Made by a program: the position numbers and the translations under genes. The notes under the pieces are model-generated. The model saw only the letters and a program-made list of their open reading frames with translations, was not told where the DNA came from and did not search any database. A stretch of 64,000 nucleotides of DNA from an uncultured Lachnospiraceae bacterium (lineage in GTDB: Bacteria > Bacillota > Clostridia > Lachnospirales > Lachnospiraceae): positions 91,688 to 155,687 of the forward strand of contig CAJTRA010000005.1 of NCBI GenBank assembly GCA_910578345.1, written 5' to 3'. Below are positions 8,025 through 15,953 of the stretch, in pieces; the stretch's first letter is position 1, and every line of letters starts with the position of its first letter.

Positions 8025-8933
8025 ATGAAAGAGAGAAAGCAATATTGGAACAGAGGCATGGTTTTATTGGTACTGGCGGTGATGATAGGCAGTCTGTGCG
8101 CTTGTGGGGAGAAGAAAACGATTCAGATCGCCTCTAAGCCCATGACGGAACAATATATTCTGACAGAGATTATCGCACAGTTGATCGAAGCGGAGACGTC
8201 GTATGAGACAGAGATCACCAAAGGGGTAGGCGGCGGAACGACCAACATTCATCCCGCTTTAGTGAAAGGTGAGTTTGATCTGTATCCGGAGTATACCAGG
8301 ACAGCCTGGCTGAATGTTTTAAAGAAAGAAGAGATGGAGAAAGATGATGAGAAGCTGTACGCACAGCTTCAGACGGAATATGACGCGATGGGGCTGACCT
8401 GGGCGGGGCTATATGGTTTTTCCAATACGTATGGCCTTGCGGTCAGACAGGAGACGGCGCAGCAGTATGGACTTACCACTTATTCTGATCTGGCGGCGGC
8501 CTCCGGGGAACTTATTTTCGGCGGGAATCCGGATTATATCGAATTAGAGACGGGTTATCCCAGGCTTTGTGAAGCTTACCAGATGCAGTTTCAGGATGTG
8601 AAGCAGATGGAGATTGCGCTGAAGTATGAGGCGTTAAAGAGTGGCGAGGTAGATGTGATCAATGCTTTTACAACAGACGCACAGCTTGCTGCCAATAACC
8701 TGGTATTGCTCACTGATGATGGAAGTTTCTTTGAAACATTTGATGCAGGTACAATTGTGCGGAAGGAAGCCTTGGAGAAATACCCGGAACTGCAGGAAGT
8801 ATTGGAGAAGCTGAACGGACTGATTTCGGAAGAGGAGATGCAGCAGATGAATTATGAGGTGGAAGTAAACGGGAAGGAAGATGTGGAAGTAGCAAGGCAG
8901 TTTCTGATTTCAAAAGGGCTGGTGAGGAAATAA
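8025..8933 (+). CDS. Quaternary-amine ABC transporter substrate-binding lipoprotein (OpuAC family)
   Basis: This 302-aa protein has a lysine-rich N-terminus and hydrophobic stretch, then a lipobox-like GSLCAC ending at the Cys near residue 25, so it is anchored outside the membrane. The OpuAC-type ligand-binding core follows. DLYPEYTRTAW (around residue 82) is the characteristic stretch that supplies part of the aromatic cage for the trimethylammonium head group. GGAGGAG is 7 nt before the ATG at 8025; a longer reading from 7968 lacks such a site. Substrate could be glycine betaine, choline or carnitine and cannot be told from sequence. Confidence 0.88.
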   Translation: MKERKQYWNRGMVLLVLAVMIGSLCACGEKKTIQIASKPMTEQYILTEIIAQLIEAETSYETEITKGVGGGTTNIHPALVKGEFDLYPEYTRTAWLNVLKKEEMEKDDEKLYAQLQTEYDAMGLTWAGLYGFSNTYGLAVRQETAQQYGLTTYSDLAAASGELIFGGNPDYIELETGYPRLCEAYQMQFQDVKQMEIALKYEALKSGEVDVINAFTTDAQLAANNLVLLTDDGSFFETFDAGTIVRKEALEKYPELQEVLEKLNGLISEEEMQQMNYEVEVNGKEDVEVARQFLISKGLVRK

Positions 8934-9006
8934 CGATATACTGTCATACCTTCCGAATGGGTATGCGCCATGCAGAACCGAATCAATACAGGCATATAGG
9001 AGCAAG

Positions 9007-9046
9007 ACAAAAGATGCGGAGCATGTTGAATGTCCGCATCTTTTGT
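9007..9046. terminator. Bidirectional terminator between the ABC operon and glgD
   Basis: ACAAAAGATGCGGA (9007-9020) is perfectly complementary to 9033-9046 with a 12-nt loop. The A-run and T-run in the arms serve both convergent transcripts. Confidence 0.85.
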
Positions 9047-9062
9047 AGTGTATTGAACTGGT

Positions 9063-10208
9063 TTATACGACTTTGAACTTCTCAATATAAACAGGGAAAG
9101 TATCAGTGCCTTTCATCTCTTTGCCGGCTGTGATCGTCACATTCTTGTCAGTGATAAGATATTCTACGTCGGCACCCGCTTCTATTACGGTATCCTGCAT
9201 CAGGATACAATTCTTAACTTTTGCGCCTTTCCCAATCTTGACGCCGCGGAAGATCACGCTGTTCTCCACTTCGCCTTCTACCACGCAGCCATCAGCCATC
9301 ATGACATTCTGAACTTTCGCGCCATCCTTATAGTGAGTCGGATTATCGCCGCGGATCTTCGTATAGATGGGAGCAGCCGAGAAGAGAGCATCCAGATTGT
9401 AATCGTCCAGAAGTTTCATGTTCTCCTCGAAATAGCTCTTCATACCACTGATCCGTGCTACATAGCCGTCATACTTGTAAGCCTGTACATTCAGTTTGCT
9501 AAGCTGAGGCATGATGACATCGCGCATAAAGAAGGGACGTCCCTGGATATAAGCGTCATTCACGATATCAATCAACAATTCTCTGTCAACGACGAAGATA
9601 TTCATGGACATCTTCTGTACGCCGTCCGTCTTCGGGTTGATATACACCTTCTTAAGCCGTCCGTCTTCTACATCAAAAGTATAGTAGAAGATTCTGTCAT
9701 TGGTCGGATAATTCAAGAGTTCTTCAGGAATTTCCTGTTCATTGTAGGCAATCGTCATATCTGCGCCGCTGTCCATATGTGCCTGCAGCATAGCGCCGAA
9801 GTCAAAGTTAACTACGACATTGGTATCCGACATGATCACGTATTTTTCTTTCTGGTCTCTTAAGAAGTCCAGGAGATTTGCCAGAGCGCTTGCACGTCCC
9901 ACATAAGGGCCGCCGACTTCCTTCTCTGCAAAGGGAGGGAAGATGTGCAGGCCGCCGTTCTTGCGCACTAGATCCCACTCACGACCAGAACCTAAGTGAT
10001 CCATCAGAGAGTGATAGTTCTTGTTGACGACAACAGAGATATTGTCAATACCAGAATGTGTCATACTGGACAGGATAAAGTCGATGATACGGTAACGGCT
10101 GGCAAAAGGAATGGAAGCCATCAAACGCACACTGACCAGTTCCGGAACCAGGGCATCATAACTGTTAGGGAAAATAATACCAACTACACTAGTGTTTGAT
10201 TTTACCAT
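9063..10208 (-). CDS. glgD: GlgD, non-catalytic subunit of glucose-1-phosphate adenylyltransferase
   Basis: This 381-aa paralogue of GlgC has the nucleotidyltransferase fold and a C-terminal left-handed beta-helix (repeats such as VIFRGVKIGKGAKVKNC). It lacks the Gly-rich nucleotide-binding loop: the N-terminus reads VVGIIFPNSYDALVPELVSV where GlgC has LLAGGQGSRL. In Firmicutes GlgD binds GlgC and boosts or regulates ADP-glucose synthesis for glycogen. Its ATG overlaps the glgC stop in ATGGTAA, so the two subunits are translationally coupled. No glgA, glgB or glgP is nearby in this window. Confidence 0.93.
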   Translation of the reverse strand: MVKSNTSVVGIIFPNSYDALVPELVSVRLMASIPFASRYRIIDFILSSMTHSGIDNISVVVNKNYHSLMDHLGSGREWDLVRKNGGLHIFPPFAEKEVGGPYVGRASALANLLDFLRDQKEKYVIMSDTNVVVNFDFGAMLQAHMDSGADMTIAYNEQEIPEELLNYPTNDRIFYYTFDVEDGRLKKVYINPKTDGVQKMSMNIFVVDRELLIDIVNDAYIQGRPFFMRDVIMPQLSKLNVQAYKYDGYVARISGMKSYFEENMKLLDDYNLDALFSAAPIYTKIRGDNPTHYKDGAKVQNVMMADGCVVEGEVENSVIFRGVKIGKGAKVKNCILMQDTVIEAGADVEYLITDKNVTITAGKEMKGTDTFPVYIEKFKVV

Positions 10209-11410
10209 TGCTCTTCACCACCTTCTACATTATTTCTGACCATGGCATTAGGGCCTACCACGGCATTTTCACCGATCGTAACGCCAGAACCGACGGTTGC
10301 TACGCCATTCTCATCGCCAGAAGGCATTGCGCCTACCACCGCGTTCTCACAGATTGTTACCTTCTCAGCAACGATACAATGCTTCACCACAGCGCCTGCC
10401 TTGACAGTGGTGCCGCCCATCAGGACTGCATCTTCTATGACTGCGCCGGCTTCTACTTTCACACCGCCGAAGAGGATAGAATGTTTCACAGTACCTTTGA
10501 TTCGACAACCGTCTGTGATCATAGAATTCTCTACGACTGCGCCAGGGTTGATCTTATGACCGGTCATGCCGGCGTTGCGGCTGTAGATCTTCCAATTCTC
10601 ATCGAAAAGATTGATGCCGCTGTGTTCAGGATCCAGTACTTCCATGTTCGCTTCCCATAAAGAAGCAATGGTTCCAACGTCTTTCCAGTAGCCATTGAAG
10701 TGATAAGCGTACATCTGCCGTTGATCGCGTAAAAGGTTAGGAATGATATTGTTGCCAAAGTCATTTGCGGAATTCGGGTCAGCCTCATCCTCCTCAAGAT
10801 ACTGTTTTAAGATATCCCAGTTGAAGATATAGATACCCATCGAAGCAAGGTTGGACTTCGGGTTCTTCGGCTTCTCCTGGAATTCAGTGATCTTATCGTT
10901 CTCATCCGCTACCATCAGACCAAAACGAGGCGCTTCCTCCCATGGCACTTCCATAACAGCGACACTGAATTCTGCATTCTTCTCCTTGTGGAATTTCAGG
11001 AAATCGCTGTAATCCTGCTTGCAGATCTGATCACCGGAAAGAATGATGACATACTTCGGGTCATAACGTTCGATAAAGGATATATTCTGATAGATCGCGT
11101 TGGCTGTGCCTTTATACCAGTCCGAGCCGTGTGCTTTCTGATAGGGCGGCAGTACGTGTACGCCTCCATAAAGACGGTCCAGATCCCAGGGCTGTCCGTT
11201 GCCTATGTACTCATTTAATTCCAGCGGCTGATACTGGGTCAGGATTCCTACAGTATCAATGCCTGAATTGACGCAGTTAGAAAGCGGAAAGTCGATGATA
11301 CGATATTTACCGCCAAAAGGAACTGCCGGTTTTGCAAGCTTCTCGGTCAGCGCGTACAGACGGGAACCCTGTCCGCCGGCGAGAAGCATTGCAATCATTT
11401 CTTTTGCCAT
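10202..11410 (-). CDS. glgC: GlgC, glucose-1-phosphate adenylyltransferase
   Basis: This 402-aa enzyme makes ADP-glucose from ATP and glucose 1-phosphate, the committed step of bacterial glycogen synthesis. It shows LLAGGQGSRLYALT at the N-terminus, PAVPFGGKYRIIDFPLSNC, ILSGDQICKQDY for metal binding, FQEKPKNPKS, and a hexapeptide beta-helix at the end. The start at 11410 follows AGGAGG by a good distance. A longer in-frame reading adds 17 residues without a ribosome binding site. It is co-transcribed with glgD. Confidence 0.95.
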   Translation of the reverse strand: MAKEMIAMLLAGGQGSRLYALTEKLAKPAVPFGGKYRIIDFPLSNCVNSGIDTVGILTQYQPLELNEYIGNGQPWDLDRLYGGVHVLPPYQKAHGSDWYKGTANAIYQNISFIERYDPKYVIILSGDQICKQDYSDFLKFHKEKNAEFSVAVMEVPWEEAPRFGLMVADENDKITEFQEKPKNPKSNLASMGIYIFNWDILKQYLEEDEADPNSANDFGNNIIPNLLRDQRQMYAYHFNGYWKDVGTIASLWEANMEVLDPEHSGINLFDENWKIYSRNAGMTGHKINPGAVVENSMITDGCRIKGTVKHSILFGGVKVEAGAVIEDAVLMGGTTVKAGAVVKHCIVAEKVTICENAVVGAMPSGDENGVATVGSGVTIGENAVVGPNAMVRNNVEGGEEQW

Positions 11411-11443
11411 ATTACTATTCCTCCTTTTAAACTTTATAAAAAG

Positions 11444-11449
11444 ATTATA
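11444..11449 (-). promoter_or_regulatory. Candidate -10 of the glgCD promoter
   Basis: On the minus strand TATAAT lies 34 bp upstream of the glgC start, in a very AT-rich stretch. No good -35 hexamer is visible. Confidence 0.4.
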
Positions 11450-11623
11450 TAACAAAATCATGGAAAATAATAGAAAAATCAGAAAAAAGTCGAAGAAAAT
11501 TATTGTTTTTTCCTATTGACATTTCGAAAAAACTGTGAATGAATGAAAATATGGATATTTTTTGCTGGAGAAGACGCAAAAAATGGTCTTAAGTGTGAGT
11601 CACAGGACAAGAAACATTTTCGG

Positions 11624-11652
11624 TTGCCCACAAAATTTATCAATGATAAAAT
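11624..11652 (+). promoter_or_regulatory. Promoter of the hypB operon
   Basis: TTGCCC (11624-11629), 17 bp, TAAAAT (11647-11652). Transcription would start near 11660, giving an approximately 90-nt leader. The rest of the 338-bp gap between the divergent glgC and hypB (11411-11748) holds only AT-rich DNA and the hairpin below. Confidence 0.55.
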
Positions 11653-11678
11653 AGAGTCATATCTTAAAGAAAAATTTC

Positions 11679-11730
11679 GTTTCCGGCTCTGCAAAAGCTT
11701 CCGTATATGGCTTTGGCAGGAGTCGGAAAC
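11679..11730 (+). promoter_or_regulatory. Large stem-loop in the hypB leader
   Basis: An approximately 20-bp imperfect stem can form: GTTTCCGGCTC (11679-11689) pairs with 11720-11730 including one G-U, TGC pairs with GCA, and AAAGC pairs with GCTTT, with small bulges and a terminal loop near 11699-11709. It ends 5 nt before the AAGGAG of hypB. No U-run follows, so it looks like a translational control or stability element, not a terminator. It matches no riboswitch class I can recall. Confidence 0.5.
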
Positions 11731-11748
11731 AGAAAAAGGAGTATCTAC

Positions 11749-12420
11749 ATGAAAGAAGTTAGAATATTGGAGATCAAACAGAGCGTCTTTGCGGATAACG
11801 ACAGACAGGCCGAACTTCTGCGGCAGGAACTGAAGAAGAAGAAGCTCTGCCTGTTAAACCTCATGTCTTCGCCGGGATCCGGCAAGACCACCACGCTGAT
11901 GCGGACCATAGAGGCGCTGAAAGATACGTATAGGATCGGCGTTATGGAGGCGGATATCGATTCCGATGTGGATGCCCGGACGATTTCTGAGTCCGGGGCG
12001 CGCGTCATTCAGCTACATACCGGCGGGATGTGCCATCTGGACGCGGAGATGACCAGACAGGGACTGGAAGGACTGGATCCGGCTGAGCTTGACCTGGTGA
12101 TCCTGGAGAATGTAGGGAATCTGGTATGTCCGGCGGAGTTTGACACGGGGGCGGTGAAGAATGCCATGATCCTGTCGGTGCCGGAGGGGCATGACAAGCC
12201 GCTCAAGTACCCGTTGATGTTCTCTGTCTGCGATGTGGTGCTGGTGAATAAGATCGACGTGCTGCCCTATTTTGACTTCGATCTGGAGAAGTGCCGGGAA
12301 TATGTACACAGGCGCAATCCGCAGGCCAGGGTCATCCCGGTCTGCGCTAAGACAGGGGAAGGGATACAGGAGTGGACGGACTGGCTGTCGGAGCAGGTGA
12401 GAGACTGGAACGGTTTGTGA
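11749..12420 (+). CDS. hypB: HypB, nickel-incorporation GTPase
   Basis: This 223-aa SIMIBI-class GTPase helps deliver nickel to metalloenzymes, classically [NiFe]-hydrogenase. It has the P-loop SSPGSGKTT, the switch region MEADIDSDVDA, the metal-site pair Cys-His in HTGGMCHLDAEM, ENVGNLVCPAEFD, and the guanine-specificity motif NKIDVLPYF. The N-terminal CxxCGC nickel motif and His-rich stretch of some HypBs are absent. AAGGAG is 7 nt before the ATG at 11749. It heads a block with the flavoprotein and hypA. No hydrogenase or hypCDEF gene is in the window. Confidence 0.92.
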   Translation: MKEVRILEIKQSVFADNDRQAELLRQELKKKKLCLLNLMSSPGSGKTTTLMRTIEALKDTYRIGVMEADIDSDVDARTISESGARVIQLHTGGMCHLDAEMTRQGLEGLDPAELDLVILENVGNLVCPAEFDTGAVKNAMILSVPEGHDKPLKYPLMFSVCDVVLVNKIDVLPYFDFDLEKCREYVHRRNPQARVIPVCAKTGEGIQEWTDWLSEQVRDWNGL

Positions 12421-12442
12421 AAGGAAGGGACAGGAGAGGGAT

Positions 12443-15223
12443 ATGGAGAGAAAACTGGACAAGGAGAAATATCCGGAATACGTTTATCCGGTACATAAGC
12501 CGGATCACAGTGGGCCGGAGCGGGAGAGCATCGTCAAACTGGGCAAGATGATCACGGACAGAATTCCCCAGAAGCTGGGAATTAAGAAAATCACGCGGGA
12601 CGATCCGGAGTATTGGGGACTGGCCGGTGTGGTGACCGACGAGGAGGCGCAGATTGCGCTGAAAATGGGCGTGCGTAAGCCGAAAACTCTGCCGGAAATG
12701 GTGAAGCTTACGGGAATCCCGGCCAGGGAACTGGAACCGAAGCTGCAGGAGATGTCGGTCAAGGGGATTTTGGAATACAACTGGGAGAATCCACGGCGGG
12801 AGAAACAATATGTGCTGCCCATGTTTGTACCAGGTTCGGGAGAATTTTTCAATATGAACAATCGTGTGATCGAGGAGCATCCGGAGGTGACGCTGTTCTT
12901 CGAACATATGTCGAGATTACCGCTAGAGCATGTGACGCCTTTCGTGGGGGAGGGCGGCAACGGGATCGGTATGCATGTCATTCCGGTGGAGAAGGCCATC
13001 GAGATGGAGAGCGAATCGATCAATCTGGAGCATATCTCTTACTGGCTTTCGAAGTACGAGGGTAAGTACGCGGCAAGTCCCTGTTCCTGCCGGCGTTCCA
13101 GGCTGAAGCATGACGAGGGCTGCGCGGATGATCCGGAGGGCTGGTGCGTGGCAGTGGGTGATATGGCGGACTATGTGGTGGAGACCCAGAAGGACGGGCG
13201 TTATATCACGAAGGAAGAGGCACTGGAGATCTTCCGGCAGGCGGAGGAGAACGGCTTCGTTCATCAGATCACGAATATTGACGGCGCCAATAAGATCTTC
13301 GCCATCTGTAACTGCAATGTGAATGTGTGCTATGCGCTGCGCACCTCGCAGCTTTTCAACACGCCCAATATGTCCCGTTCGGCCTATATTGCGAAGGTGG
13401 ATAAGGATAAATGCGTGGCCTGCGGCAAATGTGTGGAGTCCTGTCCGGCGGGTGCGGTGAAGCTGGGACAGAAATTGTGCCGGAAGGACGGCAGCGAGGT
13501 CACTTATCCGAAGATGCCGCTTCCCCAGGAACAGAAGTGGGGAGAGCATATGTGGACCCATAATTACCGGGATGTGAACAGGATCAACTGTTACGATACC
13601 GGTACGGCTCCCTGTAAGGCGGCCTGTCCGGCTCATATCGCGGTGCAGGGTTATCTGAAACTGGCAAAGGAAGGGCGCTATGGGGAGGCGCTGGCGCTGA
13701 TCAAGAAAGACAATCCGCTGCCGGCCGTCTGCGGACGTATCTGCAACAGACGTTGTGAGGACGCCTGCACCCGCGGCACGCTGGATGAGGCGGTGGCCAT
13801 CGATGCGGTGAAGCGCTTCGTGGCGGAGCTGGATCTGCACGCCGAGACGCGTTATATCCCGAAGAAGGTGGTGCCATCCTTAAAGGGCGGTTTCGAGGAG
13901 AAGATTGCTATTGTAGGAGCCGGCCCGGCGGGGCTTTCCTGCGCGTATTTCCTGGCGGAGAAGGGCTACCGGCCCACCATTTTTGAGAAAAACGAGAAGC
14001 CTGGCGGTATGCTGACCTACGGGGTCCCGTCCTATAAGCTGGAAAAGGATCTGATCGAGGCGGAGATTGAGGGCATAAAGGCCATGGGCGTGGAGATCAG
14101 ATGCGGCGTGGAAGTGGGGAAGGACGTTACCATCAATCAGTTGCGGGCGCAGGGCTATAAGGGATTCTATCTTGCCATCGGCTGTCAGGGCGGCAGGAAG
14201 CCCGGTGTGCCGGGTGAGGATGCGGCCGGAGTCTATACGGCAGTGGAATTCTTAAGAGAAGCCGGCCAGAAGGAAGGATTCGATCTGGGCGGCGATGTGG
14301 TCGTCGTGGGCGGCGGCAATGTGGCCATCGACGCGGCCAGGGTAAGCACCCGCTGCGGGGATGGCAAGGTATCCATGTTCTGTCTGGAGAACCGGGATGA
14401 GATGCCGGCCAGCAGGGAGGAGATCCTGGAGGCGACCGAAGAGCATGTGGACATCCATAACGGCTGGGGACCGAAGGAGATCCTGAAGGAGAACGGCAGG
14501 GTGGTCGGCGTGGTATTTCAGAAATGTACCCGCGTCTTTGATGACAACCACAGATTTGCGCCGGTCTATGATGAGGAAGAGACGATGACGGCAGCCTGCT
14601 CGGCGGTGATCTTTAGTGTGGGGCAGGGAATCGTATGGGACGACCTGTTACAGGGCACGAAGGTGGCGCTTCGGCCAAACGGCGGCGCGATTGCGGACAG
14701 CCTGACGTATCAGACGGCGGAGCCGGATATCTTCGTGGGCGGCGATGTGTATACAGGGCCGAAGTTCGCCATTGACGCCATCGCGGCAGGCAGAGAGGGT
14801 GCCGTTTCCCTACATCGTTTCGTGCATGAGCACTGTACGCTGACGATCGGCAGGAACAGGAGAGATTTCATCGAACTGGATAAGGAGAATCTCTTTATTG
14901 CCAGCTATGACAATACGGACAGACAGCGGCCAGAGAAAGCAGAGGAAGCGCAGGCGCGTTCCTTCCGTGATCTTTCCAACACGCTGACGGAGGAACAGGT
15001 GAAGGCGGAGACGTCCCGCTGCCTGGGCTGCGGCGCATCGGTGGTGGATCCCAATAAGTGTATCGGCTGCGGGATCTGTACGACGAAATGCGTCTTTGAC
15101 GCCATCAGCCTGCATCGTGAACTGCCGGGCTGCTCGGAGATGGTCAGATCGGAGGATAAGCTGAAATATGTGCTGCCCAATATGGTCAAACAGTCTTTGA
15201 AGATCAAGTTTAAGAAGAATTAG
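12443..15223 (+). CDS. Multi-cluster iron-sulfur flavoprotein, GltD/DPYD-like NAD(P)-binding oxidoreductase
   Basis: This 926-aa cytoplasmic protein is built of several modules. Residues 1-120 include a winged-helix-like stretch (TLPEMVKLTGIPARELEPKL). Residues 200-330 form a Cys-rich region (CSCRRSRLKHDEGC, FAICNCNVNVC). A CVACGKCVESCP ferredoxin motif is near residue 325. A GltD-type N-terminal FeS domain follows (CKAACPAHIAVQGYL, CGRICNRRCEDAC). FAD binding is at GAGPAGLSCAYFLAEKG and NAD(P)H binding at VVVVGGGNVAIDAAR. A C-terminal ferredoxin has CLGCG and CIGCGICTTKC. The fold implies NAD(P)H-linked electron transfer through FAD to several clusters; the partner is unknown. It sits between hypB and hypA. 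Confidence 0.85.
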   Translation: MERKLDKEKYPEYVYPVHKPDHSGPERESIVKLGKMITDRIPQKLGIKKITRDDPEYWGLAGVVTDEEAQIALKMGVRKPKTLPEMVKLTGIPARELEPKLQEMSVKGILEYNWENPRREKQYVLPMFVPGSGEFFNMNNRVIEEHPEVTLFFEHMSRLPLEHVTPFVGEGGNGIGMHVIPVEKAIEMESESINLEHISYWLSKYEGKYAASPCSCRRSRLKHDEGCADDPEGWCVAVGDMADYVVETQKDGRYITKEEALEIFRQAEENGFVHQITNIDGANKIFAICNCNVNVCYALRTSQLFNTPNMSRSAYIAKVDKDKCVACGKCVESCPAGAVKLGQKLCRKDGSEVTYPKMPLPQEQKWGEHMWTHNYRDVNRINCYDTGTAPCKAACPAHIAVQGYLKLAKEGRYGEALALIKKDNPLPAVCGRICNRRCEDACTRGTLDEAVAIDAVKRFVAELDLHAETRYIPKKVVPSLKGGFEEKIAIVGAGPAGLSCAYFLAEKGYRPTIFEKNEKPGGMLTYGVPSYKLEKDLIEAEIEGIKAMGVEIRCGVEVGKDVTINQLRAQGYKGFYLAIGCQGGRKPGVPGEDAAGVYTAVEFLREAGQKEGFDLGGDVVVVGGGNVAIDAARVSTRCGDGKVSMFCLENRDEMPASREEILEATEEHVDIHNGWGPKEILKENGRVVGVVFQKCTRVFDDNHRFAPVYDEEETMTAACSAVIFSVGQGIVWDDLLQGTKVALRPNGGAIADSLTYQTAEPDIFVGGDVYTGPKFAIDAIAAGREGAVSLHRFVHEHCTLTIGRNRRDFIELDKENLFIASYDNTDRQRPEKAEEAQARSFRDLSNTLTEEQVKAETSRCLGCGASVVDPNKCIGCGICTTKCVFDAISLHRELPGCSEMVRSEDKLKYVLPNMVKQSLKIKFKKN

Positions 15224-15247
15224 GATAATCCAAGATAATTATCGCCG

Positions 15248-15355
15248 CCTTACACGCAGGATGAAGTTTCATGTGCAAGAGGCTGAATGAGGCGATGCCG
15301 GTAGTATCGTCGATGGAAGACGACGCGGCAGATGGAAATTCAGATAAGTGTAAGG
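15248..15355 (+). ncRNA. Candidate structured RNA element upstream of hypA
   Basis: Nested pairings define a 108-nt domain. P1 is CCTTACAC (15248-15255) with GTGTAAGG (15348-15355). P2 is GAAGTTTCAT (15263-15272) with ATGGAAATTC (15332-15341), 9 of 10 pairing. P3 is TGCCG/CGGCA (15296-15300, 15326-15330) extended by CGTCG/CGACG (15308-15312, 15321-15325). The asymmetric internal loop between P1 and P2 and the purine-rich junction look aptamer-like. It lies 130 nt before hypA and I cannot assign it to a known class. The rest of the 15224-15484 gap shows nothing clear. Confidence 0.45.
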
Positions 15356-15484
15356 GGTAGATTATTATTGTTGGTTATACCAGGGAAGTGCTGATCGATA
15401 GGATAGTCTACGGAAATTATTGCAGAGTCGAAAGTGAAATTTCTAGTGTCATTTACTATATAAGAAGGACAGGCGGATAACGGG

Positions 15485-15829
15485 ATGCATGAATTAGGCG
15501 TGGTGTTCCATATTATGGACAGTCTGGAGAAGGTGGCGGCAGAGAATAAGGTGGAGGGTATTTCCAGGGTGGTGCTGGAGCTGGGCGAGGTCTCGACGGT
15601 GATCGAATCTTATCTGCACAACTGCTGGCAGTGGGCGGCGAAGAAGAGAGAACTGTTTGCGGAAGCGGAACTGGTGGTGGAGACGATCCCGGCGCTCACC
15701 TACTGTGAAGGCTGCGGCCGGTCCTATGCCACTGTGGAACACGGGAAGATATGCCCTTGCTGTCACAGCCCGGATACGTGGCTTCTGCAGGGGAAAGAGT
15801 TTAACATCAAGGAGATAGAAGTGTATTGA
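15485..15829 (+). CDS. hypA: HypA, nickel metallochaperone
   Basis: This 114-aa HypA-family protein begins MHELG, giving the N-terminal amine, His2 and Glu3 typical of the nickel site. Its C-terminal half holds the structural zinc site, CEGCG and CPCC, around residues 74-97. HypA hands nickel to the target together with HypB. It is separated from hypB by the flavoprotein gene and a leader with possible RNA structure. The client enzyme is not in the window; acetogenic or hydrogenase enzymes elsewhere are candidates. Confidence 0.9.
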   Translation: MHELGVVFHIMDSLEKVAAENKVEGISRVVLELGEVSTVIESYLHNCWQWAAKKRELFAEAELVVETIPALTYCEGCGRSYATVEHGKICPCCHSPDTWLLQGKEFNIKEIEVY

Positions 15830-15830
15830 G

Positions 15831-15872
15831 AAATGTCATTACTGCGAGCGGCCGGAAGCTTTGAACAGTAAC
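15831..15872 (+). repeat. 42-bp imperfect repeat, copy 1
   Basis: Starts 1 bp after the hypA stop. About 31 of 42 positions match the copy at 17708-17749; the best-conserved cores are AAATGTC, GAGC, CGGAAGCT and GTAAC. TTACTG/CAGTAA can pair inside this copy. Confidence 0.45.
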
Positions 15873-15953
15873 AAATGCCGGTGCTAAGGGCAGATGTCAG
15901 ATAGGATAAAATAAGATTTGAAAGGATAAAATGAGAGGGGAGAGTGTGTGATT

